Shown here piece after piece: positions 8,241 to 17,246 of a stretch of DNA of 64,000 nt (position 1 is its first letter; each line of letters starts with the position of its first letter). Where the stretch lies: assembly GCF_026242045.1 (NCBI RefSeq), contig NZ_JAPJDO010000016.1, forward strand, positions 60,674 to 124,673, given 5' to 3'. A program made the position numbers and the translations under genes. A model generated the notes under the pieces. It had not been told where the DNA came from. It did no database searches and saw only the letters and a program-made list of their open reading frames with translations. Origin of the DNA: Mycobacterium pinniadriaticum (GTDB lineage: Bacteria; Actinomycetota; Actinomycetes; Mycobacteriales; Mycobacteriaceae).

Positions 8241-9143
8241 GTGAGCACCAGCGGATTCGACGTCAGCGCCCGGTTGGGCACCGTTCTGACCGCGATGGTG
8301 ACGCCGTTCAAGCCGGACGGCACGCTGGACACTGAAACCGCCGCCCGGGTGGCCACCCACCTGGTCGACTCCGGTTGCGACGGACTGGTGTTGTCCGGCA
8401 CCACCGGTGAGTCGCCGACGACCACCGACACCGAGAAGCTGGCCCTGATCCGCGCCGTCCTGGAGGCCGTTGGCGACCGGGCCCGCATCATCGCCGGCGC
8501 CGGTACCTACGACACCGCGCACAGCGTGCATCTGGCCAAGGCCGCCGCGGCCGAGGGCGCCCACGGCCTTCTCGTCGTCACGCCGTACTACTCGCGGCCG
8601 CCGCAGTCCGGACTGGTCGCCCACTTCACAGCGGTGGCCGACGCGACCGATCTGCCGGTGATCCTGTACGACATCCCGCCGCGCTCGGTCATCGGAATCG
8701 ACTGGGACACCATGCGTACCGTGTCGGCGCATCCCAACATCGTCGCGGTCAAGGACGCCAAAGCCGATCTGCACGGCGGCGCCCAGATCATGGCCGAGAC
8801 GGGCCTGGCCTACTACTCCGGCGATGACGCGCTGAATCTGCCCTGGCTGGCGATGGGTGCGGTCGGTTTCATCAGCGTGTGGGGGCACGTGGCAGCGAGC
8901 CAGCTGCGAGATATGTTGAGTGCCTTCAACTCCGGTGATATCGCCACCGCGCGGAAGATCGCCGTGACGTTGGCGCCGATGAACGCCGCGCAGACGCGTC
9001 TGGGTGGCGTCACCCTGGCGAAGGCCGGTCTGCGCCTGCTGGGCATCGACGCGGGCGAGCCGCGGCTGCCGCAGATGCCGGCCACCCCCGGGCAGCTCGA
9101 GGAGCTGGCCGCCGACCTCCGCGCGGCAGCAGTCTTGCGATGA
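8241..9143 (+). CDS. dapA: 4-hydroxy-tetrahydrodipicolinate synthase
   Basis: Condenses pyruvate and aspartate semialdehyde, the first committed step to meso-diaminopimelate and lysine. The 300-residue TIM barrel has the LSGTTGES pyruvate-carboxylate site near residue 51, the LYDIPPRS tyrosine region near 142 and the Schiff-base Lys171 in VAVKDAK. It starts at GTG and overlaps rnj by 4 bp at its 3' end, so coupling is likely. dapF, a later step of the same pathway, lies at 38.8 kb in this window. Confidence 0.97.
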   Translation: MSTSGFDVSARLGTVLTAMVTPFKPDGTLDTETAARVATHLVDSGCDGLVLSGTTGESPTTTDTEKLALIRAVLEAVGDRARIIAGAGTYDTAHSVHLAKAAAAEGAHGLLVVTPYYSRPPQSGLVAHFTAVADATDLPVILYDIPPRSVIGIDWDTMRTVSAHPNIVAVKDAKADLHGGAQIMAETGLAYYSGDDALNLPWLAMGAVGFISVWGHVAASQLRDMLSAFNSGDIATARKIAVTLAPMNAAQTRLGGVTLAKAGLRLLGIDAGEPRLPQMPATPGQLEELAADLRAAAVLR

Positions 9144-10819
9144 ACACCGAGCTGTCACCTCCCGGGCCCCTGGCCCCGGGGGGCCTGCGCGTGACCGCGC
9201 TGGGCGGTATCAACGAAATCGGCCGCAACATGACCGTTTTCGAGCATCTCGGCCGATTGCTCATCATCGACTGCGGGGTGTTGTTCCCCAACCATGACGA
9301 GCCCGGTGTCGACCTGATCCTGCCCGACCTACGGCTGATCGAAGACCGGCTCGATGACGTCGAGGCCCTGGTCCTCACGCATGCTCACGAGGACCACATC
9401 GGCGCCATCCCGTTCCTGCTGAAGCTGCGCTCCGATATCCCGGTGGTGGGCTCGAAGTTCACGCTGGCGCTGGTGGCCGCCAAATGCCGTGAGCACCGGA
9501 TCAACCCGGTGTTCGTCGAAGTGGCCGAGGGGCAGCGCAGCACCCACGGCGTGTTCGAATGCCAGTACTTCGCGGTGAACCATTCGATTCCCGACGCGCT
9601 GGCGATCGCCATCCACACCGGTGCCGGCACCGTCCTGCACACCGGGGACATCAAGCTCGACCAGCTGCCGCTTGACGGCCGGCCCACCGACCTGCCCGGC
9701 ATGTCGCGGCTGGGTGACGCCGGGGTGGACCTGTTCTTGTGCGACTCGACCAACTCCGAGCTCCCCGGGGTGGGGCCCTCGGAGAGCGAGGTCGGGCCCA
9801 ATCTGCACCGGCTGATGCGCGGTGCCGACGGGCAACGGATCATCGTGGCCTGCTTCGCCTCGAACGTCGACCGGGTACAGCAGATCGTCGACGCCGCGAT
9901 CGCACTGGGCCGGCGGGTCTCCTTCGTCGGCCGGTCGATGCTGCGCAACATGGCCATCGCCCGCGAATTGGGCTTCCTGCATGTCGACGACCAGGACGTG
10001 GTCGACATCTCGATGGCCGAGGAGATGATGCCGGGGCAGGTGGTGCTGATCACCACCGGCACACAGGGTGAGCCCATGGCGGCACTGTCGCGGATGTCGC
10101 GTGGCGAGCACCGCAGCATCACGATCACCTCCGACGACCTGATCATCCTGTCTTCGTCGCTGATCCCCGGCAACGAGGAGGCGGTCTACGGGGTGATCGA
10201 CGACCTGGCCAAGATCGGCGCCAGGGTGGTGACGAATCAGCAAGTGCGGGTACATGTTTCCGGGCACGCCTACTCGGGAGAACTGCTGTTTCTGTACAAC
10301 GGGGTGCGACCGCGCAACGTGATGCCGGTGCACGGCACCTGGCGCATGTTGCGGGCCAACGCCAAACTGGCCGCCCGGAGCGGTGTGCCCGAGGACCGCA
10401 TCGTGTTGGCCGAGAGCGGCGTCAGCGTCGACCTGGTGGGCGGCCGCGTCGCGATCGCGGGCGCGGTGCCGGTCGGCAAGATGTTCGTCGACGGGCTGAT
10501 CACCGGCGATGTGGGCGACGCGACGGTGGGCGAGCGGTTGATCCTGAGTTCGGGCTTCGTCGCGGTGACGATCGTGCTGCATCGCGATACGGGACGGCTC
10601 GCCGCCCCGCCGCATCTGCACTCGCGTGGCTTCTCCGAGGATGCCAAGGCGCTGGAGCCGGTGACGCGCAAGGTCGAGGCGGAGCTGGAATCGCTTGCCG
10701 CCGACAATGTCGCCGATCCGGTTCGGATCGCTCAGGTGGTGCGGCGCACGGTGGGCAAATGGGTGGGGGAGACCTACCGGCGCCAGCCGATGATCGTGCC
10801 GACCGTCATCGAGATCTAG
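9140..10819 (+). CDS. rnj: Ribonuclease J
   Basis: A 559-residue metallo-beta-lactamase/beta-CASP ribonuclease that processes and degrades RNA, with endonuclease and 5'-3' exonuclease activity known in the family. The metal site HAHEDH is at residues 81-86, and further ligands lie in the AVNHSIPDALA and HTGDIKLDQ segments. The beta-CASP part carries FASNVDRVQQIVDAA and, later, HVSGHAYSGE and MPVHGTWRM. ATG overlaps the dapA stop. The gene corresponds to Rv2752c. A hairpin lies just after the stop, before the convergent dmm operon. Confidence 0.95.
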   Translation: MNTELSPPGPLAPGGLRVTALGGINEIGRNMTVFEHLGRLLIIDCGVLFPNHDEPGVDLILPDLRLIEDRLDDVEALVLTHAHEDHIGAIPFLLKLRSDIPVVGSKFTLALVAAKCREHRINPVFVEVAEGQRSTHGVFECQYFAVNHSIPDALAIAIHTGAGTVLHTGDIKLDQLPLDGRPTDLPGMSRLGDAGVDLFLCDSTNSELPGVGPSESEVGPNLHRLMRGADGQRIIVACFASNVDRVQQIVDAAIALGRRVSFVGRSMLRNMAIARELGFLHVDDQDVVDISMAEEMMPGQVVLITTGTQGEPMAALSRMSRGEHRSITITSDDLIILSSSLIPGNEEAVYGVIDDLAKIGARVVTNQQVRVHVSGHAYSGELLFLYNGVRPRNVMPVHGTWRMLRANAKLAARSGVPEDRIVLAESGVSVDLVGGRVAIAGAVPVGKMFVDGLITGDVGDATVGERLILSSGFVAVTIVLHRDTGRLAAPPHLHSRGFSEDAKALEPVTRKVEAELESLAADNVADPVRIAQVVRRTVGKWVGETYRRQPMIVPTVIEI

Positions 10820-10829
10820 CCTTTCCTCG

Positions 10830-10891
10830 CGCGAGCAGACGCAAACGGGCCGCGACACGCCGTTATTTCGGGACTTTTGTGTCTGCTCGCG
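10830..10891. terminator. Inverted repeat between convergent rnj and dmmC-like gene
   Basis: Perfect 11-bp arms CGCGAGCAGAC (10830-10840) and GTCTGCTCGCG (10881-10891), with weaker pairing continuing into a GCAAA/TTTTGT extension. The loop is about 40 nt. There is no U-tract, as is common for mycobacterial terminators. It could end transcription from both sides. Confidence 0.6.
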
Positions 10892-10898
10892 GGCTGAG

Positions 10899-11882
10899 TC
10901 AGCGTGCCTTTGCCAGCAGCCAGGACACCGCGCGGTCCCGGTAGGGGTTGAGGCCCTTGTATTCGGCCATGTCCGCGGGCAATTCGGCCAGGACCGAGGC
11001 CATCCGGACCCGCCACTGCTCGACGGTGGCGATATCGGCCAGCGGCAGCATGTAGCTGCGGATGAGAAAGCAGATCGCGCCGGACTCGGCCAGCCTGATC
11101 AGATGCTGCACCTCCACCCGCAGGTGGATCAGCCGGCCGAACGCGTCGTCATCGAGTGCATCCAGTTCGGCGCGGTCGGGCAGCCACTGTGGAAAGGCCT
11201 CGGTGGACACATCCAGCCGGCGTCCGACCGTCATCGACCAGTTGGTGCGCCGGTAGGCCTCGCCTGCCTGCAGGCGCATCAGGAATTCTCGCGCGCGGGT
11301 GATCACGCCGGTCTCGCGCAGCCGGGGGACCGGGCCGTGGATCTCCAGAAACGTCATTCCGACGTCGAATCCGAAGGACCAGCCCGCGGCGAACGTGACG
11401 ACCCCGGCGTCAGCGAACAGGTCACCGTCGCGCTGGTCGAGCAGGACGATGTCCTCCTGTACCTGACCGGCGATGTAGGCCAGCGGGTCGCACGGCAGGC
11501 TGGACTCATCGCCGATCACGAAATCCTGTTCGATGCACAGCAATTCGTTGCGCCAATGCCACTTATCCCCGTCGCGGGTCAGCGACATCGTCGCCGGATA
11601 AGCCGTGGCCAGTTCGGTCATCAATAAGAGCATGGTGTCCCAGCACGCGACGCGCATGTGCGGCAACACCGCATGTCGGGTCGGGTCGGCCGCCAGGATG
11701 CGGCGGCGCTCGGCGATCTCGCCGAGGTATTCGCTGTCGATGTCCACCACCCGCTGGCCCCACTGCCCGGTCGCGGTCTCGACGGCACCGCCGGCGGGGG
11801 CGATATTCGTGCTGTAGCGGTAGGAGTCCGTGGTGTACGGAAAAGGGAACGACGCCACCAGATCCGGCGCGGACACCGTCAT
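10899..11882 (-). CDS. dmmC: Heme-dependent oxidative N-demethylase, DUF3445 catalytic subunit
   Basis: A 327-residue protein of the DUF3445 family. Its studied members are the heme subunit of oxidative N-demethylases that convert dimethylamine to methylamine and formaldehyde. Family blocks seen are FPFPYTTDSYRY at the start, LCIEQDFVIGDES in the middle, AGWSFGFDVGMTFLEIHGPVP, and TNWSMTVGRRLDV, a segment lining the active site. The start at 11882 overlaps the reductase gene by 4 bp. It is the last gene of a five-gene operon. The name follows the dmmABC nomenclature; dimethylamine as substrate is inferred from the family. Confidence 0.85.
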   Translation of the reverse strand: MTVSAPDLVASFPFPYTTDSYRYSTNIAPAGGAVETATGQWGQRVVDIDSEYLGEIAERRRILAADPTRHAVLPHMRVACWDTMLLLMTELATAYPATMSLTRDGDKWHWRNELLCIEQDFVIGDESSLPCDPLAYIAGQVQEDIVLLDQRDGDLFADAGVVTFAAGWSFGFDVGMTFLEIHGPVPRLRETGVITRAREFLMRLQAGEAYRRTNWSMTVGRRLDVSTEAFPQWLPDRAELDALDDDAFGRLIHLRVEVQHLIRLAESGAICFLIRSYMLPLADIATVEQWRVRMASVLAELPADMAEYKGLNPYRDRAVSWLLAKAR

Positions 11883-12802
11883 AGGGTCAGCTCCAGCCGG
11901 CCGGAACCGCGGGATACGCAGGCCATCATCGAGTCCTTGCGTTCCTCTTCGGTCAGGTAGAGGTCCCGATGCCGCACTTCCCCGGACCCTACCGGTACCC
12001 GGCATTCGCCGCACACACCCTGATGGCACAGGCTGGGTATCGCATGCCCGTGCGCGGTCAATGCCTCCAGTAGCGATACGCCGGACTCAACAGTGAAAAC
12101 ATCACCGCTACACGTTAATTCAACCTCAAACGGATCACCCGGTGCCAGCTCCCCACCGAAGTGCTCGACGTGAATGCGGCTCGCCGGCCAACCCAGCCCG
12201 GTGGCGGCAGTGACGACATCGTCAATGAATTGACTTGGGCCGCAGATGTAGACGTGCGTGCCGAAGGGCTGGGCGGCCAGCGTCGGCGCCAGCTCGGCGC
12301 GAAAGTCCGCGCGGTCGGTGAAGAACGATGCGTGGTTGGTCAGCGCCTTGATTTCGTCGACGTAGGCGCCGCGGCCCTCGCGATGGACGTAAAGCAACCG
12401 CATATCGCGTCCCCAGCGCCGGCCGCTTCGCAGATGCGACACCATCGGAGTGATCCCGATGCCGGCGGCGATCAGCAGGTGTCGCCGGGCGCGCAGCACC
12501 GGGGCGAACGCGCTGCGGGGGTGGTGCACCACGACCGTTGCCCCGACCGCCACCTCACGGTGAATCCAGCGTGAGCCGCCTCGGCCGTGCGGGCATTCCA
12601 GCACCGACACGACGTAGTCGCGGGGCGTGGCGGTCTCGCCGGTCAGCGAATAGGCATTGGCGCCCTCGGCGCACTGGACCACGATGTGGCTGCCCGGGGT
12701 GAACGACGGCAGGACACCGCGATCGGCGCGGGCCAGGGTCAACGTCCTGATCCCGGGGACGGCGTCGTCGATCGCGACGACCTCCAACTGCATCGTGCTC
12801 AT
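11879..12802 (-). CDS. dmmB: PDR/VanB-type reductase with FMN, NAD and 2Fe-2S domains
   Basis: A 307-residue electron-transfer protein for the heme oxygenase encoded next to it. Domains run in order: a flavin-binding barrel (NAYSLTG near residue 48), an NAD-binding domain (LIAAGIGITPMVSHL near 109, then YICGPSQF), and a C-terminal plant-type ferredoxin with CHQGVCGEC and a distal MMACVS Cys that together hold a 2Fe-2S cluster. The ATG at 12802 overlaps dmmA and the 3' end overlaps dmmC, both by 4 bp. The longer upstream ORF is out-of-frame dmmA sequence. Confidence 0.88.
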   Translation of the reverse strand: MSTMQLEVVAIDDAVPGIRTLTLARADRGVLPSFTPGSHIVVQCAEGANAYSLTGETATPRDYVVSVLECPHGRGGSRWIHREVAVGATVVVHHPRSAFAPVLRARRHLLIAAGIGITPMVSHLRSGRRWGRDMRLLYVHREGRGAYVDEIKALTNHASFFTDRADFRAELAPTLAAQPFGTHVYICGPSQFIDDVVTAATGLGWPASRIHVEHFGGELAPGDPFEVELTCSGDVFTVESGVSLLEALTAHGHAIPSLCHQGVCGECRVPVGSGEVRHRDLYLTEEERKDSMMACVSRGSGRLELTL

Positions 12803-13335
12803 GGCGCCGCGTCGGCTCTGGTCGCGAAGCCCAGGTGGGCACCCAGGCGTCGGGAGACGTGGTAGTAGACGAGCAGCCGGCGTCCACAACCGGGGCAGGT
12901 GATCTCCTCGGTCAATCCCACGGGTGCTGTGGTCCGGGTTCGGCAGTGCGCGCAATACACCTCGCGGGTGTCCACTTCGGTGCTGGCGACGGTGATCTCG
13001 TCGTCGGAGGCGCCGAGTTCGAGCGCCCGGGCGCGGACTCGAAGGCATGCGTGCGCCGGCCCGGCCAGTAGCAGCCGCCAGCCGACCACCGCGCCGGCCA
13101 GGTCGGCGTCCAGTGCGGTGCAGGCCGAGTCCGCGTCGGCGACCAGATGCACGCGTGGTGACGCGCCGGGACGTTCGGTGGTGATCTGGGCCGCCCAGGA
13201 CTGGGCGATCGCGACCGCATCGGCCCCGACGGCCAGCACCGAGTACTGGCGGCCGGTCAGATCGGCCGTCGGACAAGCGGGTTCGACGGCCCATGCCGGC
13301 ACGCTGGTGAGGTCCAGATCGGGTGTCATCGTCAC
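12799..13335 (-). CDS. dmmA: DmmA-like dimethylamine monooxygenase accessory subunit
   Basis: A 178-residue protein. A Rossmann-like middle (VLAVGADAVAIAQSW, then GWRLLLAGPAHACLRVRARA) is followed by a C-terminal zinc-ribbon or rubredoxin-like knuckle pair, YCAHCRTRT and CPGCGRR. This layout matches proteins annotated as dimethylamine monooxygenase subunit DmmA. It probably works with the reductase and DUF3445 subunits downstream. Translation may start at GTG 13335 or ATG 13329. It begins only 11 bp after the SDR gene ends, so all five genes from 14479 to 10899 appear to form one operon. Confidence 0.75.
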   Translation of the reverse strand: MTMTPDLDLTSVPAWAVEPACPTADLTGRQYSVLAVGADAVAIAQSWAAQITTERPGASPRVHLVADADSACTALDADLAGAVVGWRLLLAGPAHACLRVRARALELGASDDEITVASTEVDTREVYCAHCRTRTTAPVGLTEEITCPGCGRRLLVYYHVSRRLGAHLGFATRADAAP

Positions 13336-13346
13336 CCGATCGTATG

Positions 13347-14162
13347 TCAGCGCTTGTTGGTGTACCCGGCGTCGACGGGCAGCGTGACGCCGGTGACATA
13401 GCGGCCGGCGTCGGAGACCAGGTAGTACACCGCGTTCGCGATGTCCTCGGGTTCCAGCGTCTGCACCGGCAACGCGTTGCTCATGTCCGGGCCGCCCTGC
13501 ATCTGCTGGGCGAAGCCCTCAAGCCAGGATCGGGTGAACTCATTGTCGATCATCGGGGTGTTCACCCCGGCCGGGTGCACCGAGTTGACCCGAATATTGA
13601 ACGCCGCAAGGAAATTCGCGTAGGCCCGCATCAGGCCGACCACGCCGTGCTTGGCGACCGTATACCCCAGCGACCCGGCAACCGGGGCGCCGATGCCCAC
13701 CAGCCCGGCCACCGAACTGGTCAGCACGATCGCGCCGCCGTCGCCCTGCTTGATCATCGGCTTCATTGCCACGTCGACCGTGTGATAAACCCCGGTCAGA
13801 TTGACGTCGATGACGTCCTGCCAGGCGCCGTCGTCGGCCATCGGGGCGATACCGGCGTTCGCGATCACGATGTCGAGCCGGCCCAGTTCCTCGATGCCCT
13901 GGTACACGGCGGCCTTCAGTGCCGCCCGGTCCCGGACGTCGGCCTCCCGGGCGACGATGCGAGCCCCGGTGTCCTCGACGAGCTTGACCGTGGCGGCCAT
14001 GTCCTCGGGGGTGGCCAGCGGGTAGGGCACGCTGGCGATCTGGTCGCACAGATCGACCGCGATGATGCTGGCGCCCTCCGAGGCCAGCTTCACCGCGTGC
14101 GCGCGGCCCTGGCCCCGGGCCGCGCCGGTGATCAGAGCCACCTTGCCTTCGAGTTCACCCAT
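13347..14162 (-). CDS. Mycofactocin-coupled SDR family oxidoreductase
   Basis: A 271-residue short-chain dehydrogenase. It shows the TGAARGQGR nucleotide-binding glycine motif, NAGIAP, the catalytic Ser in TSSVAG and the YTVAKHG Tyr-Lys pair. The insertion after the second strand (VDLCDQIASVPYPLATPEDM) is characteristic of the family whose NAD is bound non-exchangeably and recycled through the redox peptide mycofactocin. It corresponds to Rv2750, from memory. It probably oxidises an alcohol, but the substrate is unknown. It lies 2 bp after the ABM gene and directly precedes dmmA, which is the unusual point here. Confidence 0.88.
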   Translation of the reverse strand: MGELEGKVALITGAARGQGRAHAVKLASEGASIIAVDLCDQIASVPYPLATPEDMAATVKLVEDTGARIVAREADVRDRAALKAAVYQGIEELGRLDIVIANAGIAPMADDGAWQDVIDVNLTGVYHTVDVAMKPMIKQGDGGAIVLTSSVAGLVGIGAPVAGSLGYTVAKHGVVGLMRAYANFLAAFNIRVNSVHPAGVNTPMIDNEFTRSWLEGFAQQMQGGPDMSNALPVQTLEPEDIANAVYYLVSDAGRYVTGVTLPVDAGYTNKR

Positions 14163-14164
14163 GA

Positions 14165-14479
14165 CTACGGACGGACCTGGCCCTTGGCCGGGTCACCGGC
14201 CGGGACGGGCTGCAGCATCTTGATGTCCGGCGCACCGTCCAGGTGCTCGCCGATCGCGCCGAACAGGGCGGTCACGCCCGGTGCGGTGCTGTGGGTCTTG
14301 AGCGCGTCTTCATCGGCCCACTGCTCGACGAACACGAACGTCTTGTCGCCCTCGTGCACCGCGTACAGATCGCAGCCGGGCTCTTCATGGACCGCCGCGA
14401 CGGCCGTCTTGCAGGCCTCACGCACGGTGTCGACCGACTCGGGCTTGACGGTGAAGCTTGCGACGACGACAACGGGCAT
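14165..14479 (-). CDS. Antibiotic biosynthesis monooxygenase (ABM) domain protein
   Basis: A 104-residue single ABM-domain protein: VVVASFTVKPESVDTVREA, GCDLYAVHEGDKTFVFVEQWADEDALKTH, then a final helix. Such small ferredoxin-like dimers act as quinol or heme-degrading monooxygenases or simply bind small ligands. A good AAGGAGCT ribosome site lies before the ATG at 14479. It is the first gene of the SDR-dmm operon and is divergent from ftsK (197-bp gap). It corresponds to Rv2749. Its catalytic role, if any, is not known. Confidence 0.8.
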   Translation of the reverse strand: MPVVVVASFTVKPESVDTVREACKTAVAAVHEEPGCDLYAVHEGDKTFVFVEQWADEDALKTHSTAPGVTALFGAIGEHLDGAPDIKMLQPVPAGDPAKGQVRP

Positions 14480-14676
14480 GGGCGAGCTCCTTGGGTAGGT
14501 GTGACGGCGCTTACGTTAGCCCTGCTTCGTATCGCCGCAAGAGGGGATCCCGGTCAGCGGCCGGCAGGGCCCCAGAATCGACCTGTGTCGGGCTTGATCG
14601 CAGTCTGGCAACGACGCGCCGTGTTAAGGGTGTTGTAGGTGGTGCAGATGGGGCAATTGCGACTAGGCTGACCCGC

Positions 14677-17181
14677 ATGGCGAACAAGACGGCCGCTCGC
14701 TCAAGCGCGCGAACGACCAGGTCAAAGGGTGCGTCACGGTCGGCCAAGCCGGCCCCGCGACGCAAGCCTGCCAAGAAGCGCACCTCGTCACCGGTCGCCA
14801 CCGCCGTAGCGGCCGGTGGGCGGGCCGCGCGCGCGACTTGGCTGATGTTGGCCAGGGGTGCGGGCTCGACGGCACGATCGGTCGGCCGGGCCGGTGATAT
14901 CGAGCCCGGTCATCGCCGCGACGGCCTCGCGCTGGGGCTGCTGGCGGTCGCTGTTGTGATCGCGGCCAGTTCTTGGTTTGATGCCGCCCGCCCGGTGGGC
15001 GCCTGGATCGACACGGTGTTGCGCACCATGGTCGGCGGTGCGGTGGTGCTGTTGCCGGTGATCATCGCCGTCATTGCGGTGCTGCTGATGCGTACCGAAC
15101 CCGATCCCGACGCCAGGCCCCGGCTCATCCTGGGGTGCGCCATGATCGCCCTGCCGGTGCTGGGCCTGTGGCACCTGTGGTCGGGTGCGCCACAAGATCC
15201 GGCCGGTCGGCAGCGGGCCGGCGGTTTCATCGGTTTCGCGATCGGGGGTCCGCTCTCGGACGGACTGACCCCGTGGATCGCCACCCCGCTGCTCATCATC
15301 GCCGCCCTGTTCGGGATGTTGCTGCTGACTGGCACCACCATCCGGGAGGTGCCCGACACGCTCTATGCGATGTTCAGCACCCGTGGCCGCTACGCCGACG
15401 ACGAGTACGACGACGAGTACGACGACGAGGCCGAGCCCGAAGAAGTCGATCAGGTTGCACCGGAGGACTTCTCCGACGGCTACTACGACGACCCGCGCTC
15501 CTACACCGACGAGGCGCCGGCCTGGCCGGGGGCGAACGGCCCGGTGGGCACGCCGCTGGACAACTATCCGCTCGACGAGGACGCGCCGACGGTTCCCGAG
15601 CCGGTCAAGTCACGGCGTAAAAAGCCGTCTCCCAAGCAGGACACGGCCCCGGCCGAGAAGGTTCTCGACCGGGTGGTCGAGGGTCCCTACACTTTGCCGT
15701 CGCTGGAGCTACTGGTGGCCGGGGATCCCCCGAAGCGGCGCAGCGCGGCCAATGAGCAAATGGTGGAAGCGATTTCGTCGGTGTTGCAGCAGTTCAAGGT
15801 CGACGCCACCGTGACCGGCTGTACCAGAGGACCGACCGTCACCCGTTACGAGGTCGGGCTCGGCCCCGGAGTCAAGGTCGAGAAGATCACCGCGCTGCAA
15901 CGCAATATCGCCTACGCGGTCGCCACCGAGAGCGTCCGGATCCTCGCGCCGATCCCCGGCAAGTCGGCCGTCGGCATCGAGGTACCCAACACTGACCGCG
16001 AAATGGTTCGCCTCGCCGACGTTCTCACCGCGCCGTCCACCCGCGGCGACCACCGCCCATTGGTGATCGGGCTGGGCAAGGACATCGAGGGCCATTTCGT
16101 CTCGGCCAACCTGGCCGATATGCCGCACCTGCTGGTGGCCGGCTCCACCGGCTCGGGCAAGTCCAGCTTCGTCAACTCGATGCTGGTCTCGCTGCTGGCC
16201 CGGGCCACCCCCGAAGAGGTGCGGATGATCCTCATCGACCCCAAGATGGTGGAACTCACCCCCTACGAGGGCATTCCGCACCTGATCACGCCCATCATCA
16301 CCCAACCGAAGAAGGCGGCCGCGGCGCTGGCCTGGCTGGTCGAGGAGATGGAGCAGCGCTACCAGGACATGCAGGCATCGCGCGTGCGCCACATCAAGGA
16401 TTTCAACGCCAAGGTGCGCTCTGGGGAGATCACCGCGCCGCTGGGCAGCCAGCGCGTCTACAAGCCGTACCCCCTCATCCTCGCGGTCGTCGACGAGCTG
16501 GCCGACCTCATGATGACGGCACCCCGCGACGTCGAGGACGCCATCGTGCGGATCACCCAGAAGGCCCGCGCGGCCGGCATCCACCTGGTGCTGGCCACCC
16601 AGCGGCCGTCGGTCGACGTGGTCACCGGCCTGATCAAGACCAACGTGCCGTCGCGGCTGTCGTTCGCGACGTCGTCGTTGACCGACAGCCGGGTCATCCT
16701 CGACCAGCCGGGGGCGGAGAAGCTGATCGGCATGGGTGACGGCCTGTTCCTGCCGATGGGGGCCTCTAAGCCCGAGCGACTGCAGGGCGCCTATGTCAGC
16801 GACGAGGAGATCCATGCCGTCGTGCAGGCCTGCAAGGACCAGGCCGAACCGGAGTACACCGAAGGTGTCACCAACGCCAAGCCGAGCGGGGAACGTGGCG
16901 ACGTCGACCCCGACATCGGCGACGACATGGACGTCTTCCTGCAGGCCGTCGAGCTGGTGGTGTCTTCGCAATTCGGCTCGACGTCGATGCTGCAGCGCAA
17001 ATTGCGGGTCGGCTTCGCCAAGGCGGGGCGGTTGATGGACTTGATGGAGACCCGCAGCATCGTCGGACCGTCGGAGGGATCGAAGGCCCGTGAGGTGCTG
17101 GTCAAGCCCGATGAGCTGGCCGCGACGCTGATGGCGATCCGGGGGGGCGACGCCGGAAACGACGACGACGACGAGTTCTAG
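14677..17181 (+). CDS. ftsK: DNA translocase FtsK
   Basis: An 834-residue septal DNA pump that moves chromosome ends apart before division. A basic N-terminus (residues 1-50) precedes four membrane helices between about 85 and 217. An acidic linker with a DDEYDDEY repeat follows, then the motor domain with Walker A GSTGSGKS at 489-496 and Walker B in LAVVDELADLMM near 605. The C-terminal gamma winged helix (about 750-820) reads KOPS sites. The ATG at 14677 is chosen since upstream codons look non-coding. A long palindrome follows directly after the stop. Confidence 0.96.
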   Translation: MANKTAARSSARTTRSKGASRSAKPAPRRKPAKKRTSSPVATAVAAGGRAARATWLMLARGAGSTARSVGRAGDIEPGHRRDGLALGLLAVAVVIAASSWFDAARPVGAWIDTVLRTMVGGAVVLLPVIIAVIAVLLMRTEPDPDARPRLILGCAMIALPVLGLWHLWSGAPQDPAGRQRAGGFIGFAIGGPLSDGLTPWIATPLLIIAALFGMLLLTGTTIREVPDTLYAMFSTRGRYADDEYDDEYDDEAEPEEVDQVAPEDFSDGYYDDPRSYTDEAPAWPGANGPVGTPLDNYPLDEDAPTVPEPVKSRRKKPSPKQDTAPAEKVLDRVVEGPYTLPSLELLVAGDPPKRRSAANEQMVEAISSVLQQFKVDATVTGCTRGPTVTRYEVGLGPGVKVEKITALQRNIAYAVATESVRILAPIPGKSAVGIEVPNTDREMVRLADVLTAPSTRGDHRPLVIGLGKDIEGHFVSANLADMPHLLVAGSTGSGKSSFVNSMLVSLLARATPEEVRMILIDPKMVELTPYEGIPHLITPIITQPKKAAAALAWLVEEMEQRYQDMQASRVRHIKDFNAKVRSGEITAPLGSQRVYKPYPLILAVVDELADLMMTAPRDVEDAIVRITQKARAAGIHLVLATQRPSVDVVTGLIKTNVPSRLSFATSSLTDSRVILDQPGAEKLIGMGDGLFLPMGASKPERLQGAYVSDEEIHAVVQACKDQAEPEYTEGVTNAKPSGERGDVDPDIGDDMDVFLQAVELVVSSQFGSTSMLQRKLRVGFAKAGRLMDLMETRSIVGPSEGSKAREVLVKPDELAATLMAIRGGDAGNDDDDEF
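15397..15429 (+). repeat. 12-bp in-frame tandem repeat in ftsK linker
   Basis: The unit GACGACGAGTAC is repeated about 2.75 times and encodes the acidic DDEY repeat between the membrane and motor domains. It may vary in copy number between strains. Confidence 0.8.
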
Positions 17182-17246
17182 GCATTCATTGAGCGCCCAC
17201 GTGCCATATCTCACGCAGAAATGGCACGTGAGCGCTCAGTGAATGC
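17182..17246. repeat. Long palindrome A after ftsK (possible bidirectional terminator)
   Basis: Two 26-bp arms (17182-17207 and 17221-17246) match at 24 positions around a 13-nt loop. The core is TGAGCGC..ACGTGCCAT. It begins one base after the ftsK stop. The stop codon of the convergent DUF559 gene falls in the loop and its last codons lie in the right arm. A related palindrome lies at 18115-18173, on the other side of the same gene. Confidence 0.85.

Noticed and set aside
7386..9158. 590-codon minus-strand ORF across thyX and dapA
   Set aside because: It is antisense to two clear genes; the translated text is low-complexity Gly/Arg/His typical of GC-rich shadow frames.
9329..10858. 509-codon minus-strand ORF opposite rnj
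   Set aside because: Shadow of RNase J; no recognisable domain and skewed His/Arg composition.
12803..13399. N-terminal extension of the dmmB ORF
   Set aside because: It is dmmA sequence in another frame, rich in Arg and Pro.
15709..17214. 501-codon minus-strand ORF opposite ftsK
   Set aside because: Antisense to the conserved motor domain of FtsK; no family features.
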